From NCBI GenBank assembly GCA_023846275.1, contig CM043875.1, positions 24,122,593-24,186,592 on the forward strand: DNA of 64,000 nt, given 5' to 3'. Source of the DNA: Vanilla planifolia (lineage: Eukaryota > Streptophyta > Magnoliopsida > Asparagales > Orchidaceae). The stretch's first letter is position 1, and every line of letters starts with the position of its first letter. Below the pieces are notes generated by a model, which was not told the DNA's origin, searched no databases, and saw only the letters and a program-made list of their open reading frames with translations. Shown piece after piece: positions 11,261 through 24,290 of this stretch. Position numbers and translations under genes: made by a program.

Positions 11261-14200
11261 GGATGTTATTCATAACATGTATACCTTTAACTAAGCTAGG
11301 TGCTTTGACAAAATTTTGACATTTGAAATGTTTTGGAGAGGGTAGGAGCTTTGGAAATTTGACGCAACCACGATGAGTTATCACAACTCATTTTGTAAAA
11401 AAATATTTGATTTTTCATTGTTTTTAATAGGGGAGCATATGCATGCTCATATATTTGTAGTATATTTTCATTACAATATTTGTTTTTAGTTTTCTCATCA
11501 ACAAAAGAGAGAGATTATTGAATCATTAATCCATATGCACTTGATTAATGACAAAAAAATCATTCTCTTATTATATTAGTGCTTTTTCTAAAGTGCTATT
11601 TGATCAAACCATCCCAAGATTAAATGAGTGAACAATTTAGAGAGAATGTTCTTAATAAAAAATGGATAATTCATGATATTTGGTGAGAACATAACTAACA
11701 CCAAACATGAAGCTTGACCATACTTAGCGAAGTCTTTTTGGAGTCTCTTTAATTTTTTTTTTAAAATGTAAATCCTGTGAGAATATGTTAAAGACATTAT
11801 GAAAAATAAAGAAGATTTGAGTGTGTGCGATCAATAGTTTTGAACATATTTTCCACAACACTCATTAGATTTAGAACGTGCTTAAGGCATTCATTCACGT
11901 ATGTTTCTTTACTCAATAGATATACCATATTAAGGATGAAGCATGATAGCTTGTATCCATAAAACATTCCAAAAATAATTAGAATAAAAAATGTTGAAAA
12001 TGTCAAAAAAGGATAGAACAAAAAACACATTGTAACTAACAATGCATTTATTCTAGTGTAATATGTATGTTGAGAGAATTATAACATTGAGCAAAAATTT
12101 GTAAACAAAGCTTGGTGTATAGGAAAATTTTATTAATGTATAGTACATTCAATTCAATTGAATAAGTATGTAGGGGGATATATAATGTAATTAGTGCTTC
12201 AGTTGTACCCAAAGGATTGTGTACAATGCCTTCATATTTAATGTACAATATCACTAGTTCATTTAGGTTTGGATACTATAAGTGAGAGTTGAACTAGAGG
12301 ATAAAATATGATGTCTTAATATTTAACATATGATACATATAGTACAAATTAATGGCTAACATATAGCATAGTCCTAGGAACATATGATACATTTAGTTTA
12401 TTTTCTATAAGCAATGGTTAGTTTGACCAAAATTTAGAATATTCTGATATAGCTATAAGAGTTCCAAATAGATGTTCAAAGCCATTGAAGGCCATCTTAG
12501 AAAGCTATAAATAACAAATCAACATTTAAAGGCAATATTTTTAGAAGATTTTACTCTTGAATATCCTCATCCTTATTAAAAATGATAGAGAGAAAATTAG
12601 CTATAATAATTAAGAATAATCTTTTCCTTAACCTCTTTTCAACATGAATTGCAATAACCTAAAATAAAACTTGTCCTTATAATGCTTTAATATCAATTTA
12701 GTTTGCCTCTTGTTTTTAATGTTATTTTTAGGTTATAGAACTTGTATCCTTGATCTTTATATTGTTTTTTCTCTCATGCTAGAAGTTTGTATTTAGTACT
12801 TATTTATTTTGTTACCATTCTTGTAAAGTGTCACACATTTGTTTTTAAAAAAACCATGAATGTAACTAAATCCAAAGATCATAATATCAAATGTGCCCAA
12901 AATTTATATTAATGATTCATACAAAAAGCCATCATACTATGAAATCCACAAAATCAATAAACCACTCAAATTTCATCCAATCCAAAGCAACACCATGAAT
13001 GATCATTAAAGTTAAAAAAAAAACATAATAAAAACTACCAAGCCTAAACAAACAATCTAGTATAGTAATGTCTAATAAAATATAACTGATAACAAATAAT
13101 ATCCAATCTACTACTACTACTAAAGATGAAATAAAGAACACAGATCATCCAAATACTACACTGACTCTGATGATCTCCAACTCAACTCCTATGTAACTCC
13201 TAACACCTTGATCCTACAAAAATATAAATGAAGTGAGTTGGGAGTCTTAACAAAAATTTCTTGTTCCATACTATAGAACTATCATTTATGTATGTAATAA
13301 TTAAGTAAATCATATAAATGAATGACATCAATTACTAACTATTATAGATATCAGCATCTATCAGATAAGTGAGTACATATCCTTGTAATGTGGCTAATCA
13401 GATGCTTATTGACCCTTTTTATTCTAAAATACTCTCTTAACCAAACGAATTATGAGAGTGCCTAACATTCTTATCACATAATGTAATCTAACACATCATA
13501 AGAAAATGTTGACCATATGGGCCAATCTTGTAGGGTTCTAAGAGTCATCAAGAACCATAATTTTGTTTAGAAACTTGCCTATCTAGCATAACCTTGATGT
13601 TTACAAAGCCTTGGATTTTATCCTTAGGTTCCATACATAACTAATTACCATTATAACTAAGTATAAGATCACAGAAATATCATTAGTGACTCGTATGCCT
13701 CTAAAGTAATCCTAAGTCACCATACCCATTCTAAGCCCTCTCTAAAGCTACCAGACATTTCCTAGATCTACATCTAAGTTATGATCATGAGGCACAAGAG
13801 CCCAAATAAGGTCACTCATAGTCTTACCCAAAACCTAATCAACTCAAAGGTCTAGCTAACATCTTTACCTTATTTCTTTCTTTAGTTAAACCAACTACAT
13901 TCATAAGTCTTACTCCAAGCTCTTTTACCTTAATCCAAGCTCTTGGCTTAAACCTTAACTATTCAATGTTTAATTTAAAATGTGCATAAAGGTTCACCAA
14001 TGATGTTTAGCCTATTATTAAGATATTTTATTTTAGATTTTTTTGTCCATGGATTATTCTTAAGCCTTTAAACTTAATTGTAAGGCCAAGCTTACTTCAC
14101 ATAGAAATATCTTAAAATCTTAAATTTTCAATTTAACTCTACCAAGGATTATGAACTATTCATAAGACCTTTATGATACGATTCAACTCAACCTTAGCAC

Positions 14201-16080
14201 TTATAGACATAATGAAACCCTATGCTCACTAATCATATCCATACATAACTTAGCCTTCATTTAAGGTCTTTAACCAAGTCCACTAACGCTTCCAAAAAAC
14301 TAAACAATGGTTAGACATACCTTAAAAGACATAGATTCTCCAATGATACTTATGCCTCCAATGATAAACCCAAACATGGTTCCATGCTTCCAATGCAAAC
14401 TAGAAAAAAAAAAAAGAAAGCTTCGGCACAACATTAACAAGAATTATTTTCATTATTTTCAAGTTCCCGTAAATATTTTATGAATTAAGGTAAGGTATAA
14501 ATTATAGAAAATGAAATCCCATACATTTTTCCATTCACAGCTTTGTTAAAAAGCACACATCTTTACCTTTTCATGCTATCCATTAAAACTATAAAATATC
14601 TCAAAAACAATCTTAGTGCCTCACATCAAATTTGTGTTTTAAACAAATATATTCACATGAAGAGCCATGGCATCAAATCTCAGTTTTTTTATTTACTTGG
14701 ATCATCATGTCATGAAACTCTTCATTAAATCATGCAATAACTAAGAGGCACACATTGAATTCAATCAACATTATTAGGCATCTATTCCACTTAGAAAGAA
14801 GAATAACTTGATAATAAAAAAGCAATCATGTTTAGGTTACTGGAGTTAAATTAAAAAAATTGCTTCTTATGGTTTAACAATTTTTCCTGTATTTAACATG
14901 CAAACATTGCATTCATGCTTATTCAAAGCTCAAAATTAGCATTCTTCTAACTTATTACACATTTTGCAACTAGTTTATTGGGCATTTTCCATGAAAAAAT
15001 TTCTATTCTATGTTCATAGTTTACATATATCGATAACCAAAGCCAAACAAGCAATATATGATCTTGGAAGCTTCTTTGCATTCATGGGTAAAATGTTAAC
15101 ATGAATTTTAGCATGGTTTCATCAAAACATTGCATGTAAAAGAATGATAAATGACCCTTTAAGTTAAAAAAATACATCTTTCTTAGTCATGGATAGAGGT
15201 AATTTCATCCTTCTTATGTAAAATGCATGAAGAGGAATACTAGTTATCGGTTTTTCCAAGGTTTCATATGATTTAACAAAGTAATTTATTTTTATATTTC
15301 CTTAGATCATACTTAGATTTATTATATGAAATCAAGGGTCACCTACTTAGAGAACTCTTGTGTAGGACTTCTCCTTAATTAAATCTTTCCCTACTTTAAA
15401 GCTTGAACTCTCCTCCTCCTTCCTCTTTGCTTGCTATTGTTTTCTCCTTGGTATCTTCTCGATTGGCCTCTCCAAATATCCCTTTTATGGCTATGTTTAT
15501 TAAAACCCTTAAAGAACATCTTAATGGTTTATATATCGTTTGGCATACCTACTTAAACCAAGGTTTTACCTAAAATGAAACCAATTTTGGTTTGATTAAC
15601 CATAATTTATGATTTTATACCAAACCTCTCTTAATTGTACCCTTTGAGTCCAACCAAATCAAACACCTAAAAGCTAAGAATCTAAGAAACCTTGGGCTAA
15701 TAGTTATATTCCATATTTTTTTCTTTCTTGCATATTTATTTTTTCTAAAAATATTCTCATAATATTTTTCTTTTGATGCCCTAATCCTCAACCATGACTC
15801 CTAACTTTTAGAAATCTTATCCATATCTTTTTATGCACTCATAATTAGATACTAATAAGGATAAGAGACAAAATCAATAATATGAAAAACATTATGAGCT
15901 CATCTTTAAACATTAAGCCAGATTATGGCTCATGTAATGCAATCTAAATCTTATCATTCAATCATGCTTCCAATTCAAATTTTAAAATTAACAATTCAAA
16001 TTTAAAATTTTAATTCACAAAAAATGCATACTTTGATCAACTAATTTTACAATACTATGAACAAAAATACTATGTATAAC
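11261..16080. other. Long AT-rich stretch without assignable genes
   Basis: Nearly 5 kb with no exon, RNA gene or transposon domain that I can support. Open stretches on - at 11,588-12,254 and 12,932-13,141 and on + at 14,543-14,728 are short, have biased composition and match no motif known to me. The section 15,360-15,480 is richer in CT on + but shows no coding pattern. Confidence 0.35.
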
Positions 16081-16089
16081 ATATGTTCT

Positions 16090-16250
16090 CTTGGAATGAG
16101 GAGTGTAAGGTCATTTGGCCAGATGTATAAGCTCATCCAAGTTGATGTGTAGGGACCACTAGCTCAATGTGGTAGCAAACTATTGCCCATTATTTGTAAG
16201 ATCCTTTGGATTAGAGTGTGTGGTTTTACTTACCAACATTTTTAAATGAT
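16090..16250 (+). mobile_element. Possible copia integrase scrap
   Basis: The + translation gives QMYKLIQVDV, a break, then GPLAQCGSK. This resembles the start of a copia integrase core (..ELIH.DVWGP.....G..YF..FIDD). The stretch is short and the following residues fit poorly, so it is only a tentative LTR-element fossil. Confidence 0.3.
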
Positions 16251-16599
16251 GTTCATTAGTATTGCTTAGCCTTTTATCAGCTGGTAGATATAGATCTAGT
16301 TTTAGATTTAACCACCTAAATATCTCTTGTACTTTCTTTACTACATTCTTCACATAGATGTTTTAATGTTACAAGAGTTCACATATCAGATTCTCTAAAA
16401 AAACTTCCATTATTTTACCCATCTCTTTTGTCAATATTTAGGTCTCATTTTTTCAACAAAGAATTTGTACATCCTCTAAAATTCAAAAGGATATAGTCAC
16501 TTTTTTAGGTATTAACAGTAAAGAAATTGTAATTTTACTTAATAATTTAAAGTATTTTATTAAAGTTATATTCAATACCTATTTATATTTTTTCTAGAA

Positions 16600-17330
16600 A
16601 AATATCAAACAATTTGACCAAATCATCAAGTGATGAAATAAGGTCATGCTAGACATCTAAAAATATTAGATAGATTATTGAATTGTCTATTCATCAATTT
16701 AATGATTATCAAATTTCCTATTTGATGATTTGATGATTTGATGGTTATGGATAAAATCTCAATTTTATGTTCATTATTAGGAGATGGTAAATCTATTCTC
16801 ACATAATTCATTGAATGATCTGATGGTCATTAAATAGTATGATAATGATGCTAAACTTGATCACAAGAAAAGTAGACCAAGATATTAGATAGTTTAATCA
16901 TAATCACACACCCTACTAGATGGTTTTATGCTTGTATGATACAAAGACAATTCTATGGATTATTTTATGTAATTTAGCATATATTCATTTATATGATCTG
17001 ATATTCATTAGATAATCATCAAATGAACATTAGATGATCTAATGGTTTTATAAAAGAGATCTCATTCCTAGCTTCAAATTATCTATTATAACAAAACTTT
17101 CCACTTAATGGTTTTATACTCATGGTCTAACTAACTAAACTTTAATTTGTTTCATGCACGTCATATTATACACTGGATGGTTTGATGTATGTTTCGATAG
17201 AAAGCACTTATGAATTCTTTTATCAACATTCAATTTATTGACTTGGGATGCCCATCAAATCATTTGATTGTCACATTAAATAATTCAATCATTATTAGTA
17301 CTTAAGTACATGGGTTTTCTACATAAACTT
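16600..17330. repeat. TGAT-rich low-complexity block
   Basis: This block is dense in short variants of TTTGATGATTTGATGG and its complement (for example 16,715-16,745, 16,800-16,840 and 17,010-17,050). The same texture recurs at about 3,490-3,640 and 60,950-61,220. It may be a family of decayed LTRs with subrepeats, but no paired ends or TG..CA borders could be fixed. Confidence 0.35.
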
Positions 17331-20300
17331 TTCAAGTGGCCATTGTACAAAAAAATAGTTTAAAAAACTTATTGTGATGCCATACACTTATGACTCATCT
17401 ATTATGAAACCTAAAGCCTCAATGATCATGTCATAGGTTTTGACATGTTATTCTCAAAAAATTAGAAAATGTTCTAATTATTATGCCTAGTTGACAAGTC
17501 TATCACCAGCAAACATCTTTTCCATATACCTAGAATAAAAAATCATTACTATTCTACTCCAACAAATTAGCATTATCTTGCCAAATGATCATTCATTTTA
17601 GACTAGAGTTAAAATCTCCGGATGCCCTTGGAGATAAACACTAGTAACACTTAAGATATTATGGTAATTAACAAACAACCCATATTAAGTACATAAGATC
17701 AATAAGAACTCTTACTGTGAGGATATAATCTCTTTATATTAAAGGCATTATCTCCTTAGGTCAACCCATTCTAATCCAAGAGGATGTTACTCCCAAAAGG
17801 TACTTTAATATCATATGACCATGACATCTCATATAAAATCTAAAATCTTTCTTCCAAACCTAACATGAGATAATTCATCCTTATACCCATCCAACTAGAA
17901 TCATATAAAGAGTTGCTCCTTGTCCACATATTCCTTTGTCTAGGATATCACGTGATGATCACTCTCTATCATCTTTAGTCCTATGCGTTATAGGATCACA
18001 ACTTTCATTAGGATTGCATTTAAACTACATCAAATTAAAAGAAGTACCACTTTGACATCACCTCCATGGCAACCATATTTTTGGATCGACTCTATTTAAA
18101 ATAATTTTTAAGCCTTTTATGTTTTTCTAATAGCTCTAAATAAAAAACCATGAAAACCTTTTATTTTGATAAATAAATTACTTTTCCTTTAAAACTATGT
18201 AATTGCTCTAATAATTAACAAGTCAAATTTACTTTTCTAAAACATAGTTCATCATAGTAAGCAATTAATTATACATTAGTATAATGCCCAAATAACTTAT
18301 ATATCTATTATAGCATCTTCTATTACATCAAATAAGAAAGCACCAAATACAACCTCCATGTAGAAGTCAAGAAACTAAAAGTCAATAAGATAGAATTGTG
18401 ATGTAAATCCTTATTACCTAAAGTTATTATGTCATAAAATAGGTCTAACTTATTAACATTGGTTCCATAGGCAAAAACTATAATAATAAAAGTGCAAAAC
18501 ATTGCAAGTTTGGATTACACGATATGTTGGGTCCAAGTGAACAAGCATTCCAAAACAATTGTAAGTAAAGATAAAAAATGAGAGAAATATATTGCTCCAA
18601 TGCTTCTACCCTTTTATGTATTTCTGCTTTTAATTCTTTGAAATTATTATGATCTCCCTTTTTAAAATTTTCATTTGAGTTAAACCTCTAATAAGTGTTA
18701 ATAATTTTAAGCCATTCCTTATTCACCTCTTGCCTTTTCCTTTTATCTTAACCTTGGTAGATAAGTTCTTAGAACAAAAGCTAAATATTTAAAAAAAGGT
18801 TGAGTTCCACCAACAAACAATTCTTTGGAGTTTTTTTTTTTTATCATTGGTCCCTTTATTATGCTCAACTTTTGGACCAATTTCAAGAACGAGTTTCAAC
18901 CATTTTTGCAACACAATGATTTCCTGTTTTACAAAATCCAAAGTCTTGTCCTTCAAAACAAATCCATCATTACCTATTAAAAATCTTCTAAGACCATTAC
19001 AAAACAAATATTTTAAATATCAAATTTTTCTTACACTTATGCTATAAGCTATTTATTCAAATACATTGAACTTGGTGACCAATTCATTGAAGAAATTTTA
19101 GCCTATGAGAGGCTTCAAGAAGAAAATCCCACTTTTTTTTAATAAACAAATTGGAAAAGTGAATTTTGATAAAAATATTAATTCTTCTATGGATATTATT
19201 TAACCAAACACTACATTTTCCCTCTACAATAATAAAAGTCAAGTTTCAACTTCCCTCTAAATATTCATACTATACAACATCAAGAATAACTAGTTCATTT
19301 TTGCTTAGTCACCAAAAGTATTCGGAATTGGTTTGAGTAGAAGCTAGAGATCATTACCAATAATGAGGAGTAGTTGACCAAAACTTAGGCATAATGGAGA
19401 ATGAAAAATCATTCATGGTTTGGTGTTATTGCATTGATAATTCTTGCCATAATTTGTTGCAAGACGAGAAAGCTTGGATGATAAGTTTCATTGAAGGTAA
19501 AACTAAATCTTCTTCATAATTGATTTAATCTAGCCACTTCTCATTTGTTCAGAACCTTTCAACATTTCCTCTCAAAGCTCACTATAAGGTTGAGGCTATT
19601 CTTTGCAATTTGGTATCACATTTCTCATCTTTACCACATACCCTTCTTCATATCCAAGTAAGTGCAATCATTAGCTTAGTTGTGCTAGAGGTTGATCATA
19701 ACTAAAAGTTATACATTTTATGATGCATCAAACCTAATGATTAGCCCCAGTACAACAAGGAAATATACAAAATGTCATTGTTTGCAAACTCTTCATATAG
19801 TGCAATAAACATCATTGTACTGTGCAAAGCCTTTACTATTCATAAGGATATATATTTGTTTCAATATTATCCATCTTACTGATGCATTGAGCAATACTAT
19901 TTGGTGCTCAAATTATCACTATAATCATACAGTCATTTTAGTATTTCCCAACAACTTAGCCAAGTATGACAAATCAATTAGGACACTGCCATCTAGATAG
20001 TTACAATAATGTTAGTAATCGATTTAGACAAGCACACCTTGTGCTTATTTTTATTATTAAAAAATGGAAAATATTGTTATACGACAACACTTCCACTGTT
20101 CATATTAGACAAATCATCATAGAAATAGCTTTATTGTACAAATTTGAACATCAACATGCTATGAAGGCCACCTCTACCTTCGCTATAGAGAAATACATCT
20201 CATGGATGCTTGTGCTGTCCATTTTTGGATATCTTCATACCATGAAGTTGCTTCCTAGCTCTACACCAAATATATACTTAGAGTAAATGAAGTCATCATG

Positions 20301-21830
20301 ATCATCCTATGATCATTGTGCATCCCACATGAATGGACATATATAAAAGATCATTCAAGCATTTGTGCAAGAACAAGCTATACTACACATTAATTGCTAG
20401 AAAATTATGTTGTCTACGCAAAGTTACAGTCTATGTTGAATTGAATCATTCTATGATGAAACCTTCTATTATTAAATTAGCCAAATATGACATGATTTGG
20501 TAGTGATATTATACTATCATACCAAAAACTATTTTCTAATTGAACAAATACATCACATTTGATGGGTGCGAATCAGCACATATAAGTCGAGCTAAACTAT
20601 GTTGACCACAATAACTAAATCATATTGTATCAAATTAGACATAAAATTGTATCAACCAAGGAAAATGTAAAGCCAATGTCATGGAATAAAAAAAGGGAAA
20701 GAAAAGTAGGACACTCTTTAGAAAATAAAATACCATAAACATAATTTTCATAACATATTTCTTTAAGAAAAATGTAAGGAAATTTAAACATTTCTACTCA
20801 AAAAATTGATTATAAATTAATCATTACATCACCAAAGTTGATTATAGACCATTTATCAACATATGATATTTTTTACAAAATTTGGGACACTAAACTACAT
20901 TAAAATAAAGATTATTAATTAAGCAAAGCCATAAACTACATTATGATAATCATCAAACATATGCCCTAGTTATAGCATACGTTTATGTTTAGTTTCTAAT
21001 TAGTGATGACACCATAGAATTTGATCTTATTTGCATGATTCTCTATAAATTTAATCTTTCCCTTCACTTTCAATTGGCTACAATAAGGAAATTCCACAAA
21101 TTTTCACTTTGCATGGCTGTTCTTATCTCTTATTCACACTCATGACATTTTGTCTACATTTCTAAAGTTTCTAAAATTCTCCATAGCTATTTTTGACCAA
21201 CCTCTTGATAAGCTTTTCATTCCTCTTCCTCTTCCTCTTCCTCAACTCTTCTAAACATGTCTCTTCCCTTTCATAAGTTTTCCTCTCTTTGGAACAATCA
21301 CACCCCTTCCCTTATTAGTGGTTTCACATGTAAGGGTCATAAACCACTCATTTCCTTCATAGAATTCTTTTGGAACATAGGGATTTCGAAAAATAAACAA
21401 AAATCTAATTTTTTTTTAATTTAAAACATAGGTTCATTATGTGTTCCATAATCATTTGATAAGAATGATCTTCAAAATTTTGTTAATCAATTTCAAGTGG
21501 ATCTACTTGACAAGCTCTGCATGTCATCTAATTTTTTGCAATTTTTTCTTCTTATAAGGTATTTTTAAGAAATCTTTTCCAAAACTTTTTATAACTATTA
21601 TTTTATTATTTCTCTTATTTAATGTTTAGCTTTTCATTTTCCTATTACAACATTCACTTATCAAACTAAGATAAGTTTATAGTGACTTTCTTAAGCTCTA
21701 AAATTCAGCACAATTTCATAAATTTTTAACACCAAGGTATATTGAATATTTATGATAATTATATAGTTTAAATTATTATTTTATTTCTTTTAGAAGACAG
21801 CAGCTAAAAGAAAATGAAATTAACGGAATT
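17331..21830. other. No recognisable gene
   Basis: AT-rich sequence with scattered short open stretches (the longest on + at 19,966-20,286 and on - at 18,789-19,007), none carrying a recognisable motif. CT-rich microrepeats occur near 21,220-21,245. No support for genes or RNA was found. Confidence 0.35.
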
Positions 21831-22059
21831 ATTTACCAGCACTCCACCATTGTAGAATACATCACATTGCAGGAAACATCTTTGACATGGCGAATAGGGC
21901 ATTCCTTGCAAGTTAACAGATAATTAATTGTTTGAACATTAAAAATAAAACTAGAATTTACAATACCCCATGCTTCTAACTTCCTAAAAGTGATTGCAAA
22001 GTCTCAGAACACTTCCAGCAAAACAAACCCAATCAAGCATAAGTGAAAGTATTACACAC

Positions 22060-22380
22060 CAGAGAGAGAGTCGCATAAGAATCCTTTCCATCAGTAGCAT
22101 CTTGCAGCACGAAAGGTGTCCTTCGCGTTAAGCCAGTCATCAATTTTTAGCTCAAGATCACCAAGCATTGACAAAGCATTAGGACACTTGTCATCTATGT
22201 TAAGAGCATCCTGAATCTACAAGAAAATAGATATGGAGTCCTACAGAGTAAATATGAAACAAAAGGAAAATATGTAGGATAACAACAAGAGAAAGAAAAG
22301 CAGTACCAGCACAATGCTTAATTGAAAAAGCTGCCGTGGAACCTATTTTGGATCCATGCTTCAGAAATCCTATAAGAAGT
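22060..22380 (-). pseudogene. CTR9/VIP6 (Paf1 complex TPR protein) fragment
   Basis: Two neighbouring exons on the minus strand match CTR9 (VIP6/ELF8 in Arabidopsis), the TPR scaffold of the nuclear Paf1 transcription-elongation complex. The upstream exon ends at 22,307 (donor gtactg) and finishes with FQLSIVL; its 5' part, to about 22,380, is poorly conserved. After an intron of 90 bases (acceptor ttgtag), exon 22,060-22,216 reads IQDALNIDDKCPNALSMLGD, then LELKIDDWLNAKDTFRAA. After a frame change it continues ATDGKDSYATLSL up to a gtgtgt donor. The family has ..LSIELV.EALKIDDK.PNALSLLGELELK, then DDW..AK.TFRAA..ATDGKDSYA. The frameshift between FRAA and ATDG, together with no further convincing exons nearby, makes this a gene fragment, not a working gene. 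A weak candidate for the next exon is at about 21,840-21,900. Confidence 0.75.
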
Positions 22381-23820
22381 CAGCTATTCAATTACAAAAT
22401 AGATTGGTTACAGCTTCCTAAAATAAAAATACATTGTTCATAGGAAAATCTTGCAAAAGACAAGTAAACGCAAATGTTCACTTAAGAAAATGAAAAGACG
22501 TCGAACATTTGTCATTTTTTTTATTTTAATATCTTCCATATGACATAATTTGAACTAAAAAACATAGTACATGATGCATATCAGGAGCCAAATAGCCCAC
22601 AGTTTAACTGCATTTTGAGCTAAACCATGTCAGTCTCACAAACCAGACACTATGGCACAAACGCATGCCATGACAAGTACACCTCAAGTGCTACATTGAA
22701 AAGTTCATCAAGACTTGGCTACTATCACTGCCAAACCATGCAACTCATCTATTTCATAAAACAGCCCCAATCAATATTATAAACAATTCATTAAAAGGGA
22801 TTATCACACTTAGTAAAGTTCAACTGATAAGTGGCCTTTCTTTTCAAATTCAAGCAGTTTGGTATAACAAATCAGTTGTGAAAATGTTACCACCATGCAT
22901 AACAGAAAATATTTTAATGAAAATTGACAATTATGCATAACGTAAAAGTTTTCACATCAATGGCAGCATTGAGCCGTTGAATTTTCAAAAATTAAATTGA
23001 AACCTGTGCAGTGATAGTTAACCTTCAAATTTGTTCTTACAGATTCTTTAGAACTTTGAACTAGTACTGTATTCATCAGTTTAGAATTAAATGAAAACAT
23101 TCTTTTCACTTTAAGCATGCCACATTTTAACTCATGCCTCCATTCTAACAAACAATCGATAATAGATACTATGAGTAAACCTCAAAGGTTATTACTATTT
23201 TGACAATGAGAGAAAATTGAAGGCGCTGCTAAGTTGCAATCTAATAAAAGACTGCAATGATGTAAGAAGGTGAGTCAGCTAAGCACTTCAGCAACTAGTA
23301 GCTCAGTTGATTCATCAAGTTCAGTCTGTTGTGGAGATAGTACAAAGTCTTAGCATTAGCAACAAAAACTCAAATAGAAGAGCAATCCAGAGAAGGAAAT
23401 ATCACTCCATTTAATGTGTTTATACACAAGAAGAGGAGTGACTCATCCTTTTCAAGAGATTGAAACTAATCAGGATGAAGATATATTGAGCTTAAGATGA
23501 ATGTTATTTGGATAAAATTGAGAGTTAGATGTTGATATTATTTAGATGATAGAGTTATTTAGAAATCAGTAGTGATTTTTTGCCTTTTGACCCAACATAA
23601 TCTGTTTTTATACTACTTTATGATATCAAGATGTAAAATATTGCAAAATTTGAGTCACAATGTGACTTTATTTTTTATTGATGTAATCTTAATTTTTCAC
23701 AATGCTATTTAAAGACATCAAACCGGACATCAAAAAATGTTCAACTAACATCAAATGACATAACAATTTAACTAAACGAACACTCCATTAGGTCAATCTG
23801 TCATTAAAGGATGCCCCAAA
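22381..23820. other. No recognisable feature
   Basis: Sequence of slightly higher complexity upstream of the CTR9 exons on the minus strand. Earlier CTR9 exons would be expected here if the gene were whole, but none could be found. The minus-strand open stretch 22,957-23,151 has no recognisable motif. Confidence 0.35.
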
Positions 23821-23829
23821 CATTTCAAA

Positions 23830-24290
23830 ATAGAAACCAAGATGGAGATACCCAACTACAATGGAGAGGTCAATGCTTAAAACATTAGATACAAGAATTA
23901 AGAAAACCTATTTCTCCCTGTATGGGCATATGCACTAGTTGAGAAAGTTATGTACATCCATCTAAAGTTGACACGCATTGGCATGATGGAATGAACACCT
24001 AAGAAAATGTGCAATGTAAAGCTATCAAAGTCAATTTAAGAAAACTAATTCATCAAGAGTATTGCCAATGGGTCGCTTAGAAAAAGGAATGAAATCACAT
24101 AGTTGCCATAGACTACGAAATAGTGTTTAAGAAATATAATACTTAGTTTAGACAACAATCTGTAGAGAAAAGAATACCATTAGATAAGATGCAAACTCTA
24201 TGTGAAGTTTATGATAAGAAATATAGGAAAGTGAGGTGGGCAATTCAAGAAGAATTGAGAAAACAAGAGGCTTAAGAAGGCATAAAGGAC
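23830..24290 (+). mobile_element. Ty3/gypsy gag remnant
   Basis: The + translation near 23,845-23,960 contains KMEIPNYNGEVNA and, later, YALVEKVMYIHLKLTRIGMM. This parallels the gypsy gag pattern ..IP.Y.GE.DAEKLD.W...LE.YF....E..K...A...L.G.A..WW. Charged sequence continues to about 24,280. It is a broken fossil; no LTRs or pol were identified next to it. Confidence 0.45.

Noticed and set aside
21835-21905. Possible further CTR9 exon on the minus strand (LAR...FAMSKMF)
   Set aside because: It resembles the LAEKG.FD.AKD.F region only loosely and lacks a clear donor, so I did not include it in the pseudogene span.
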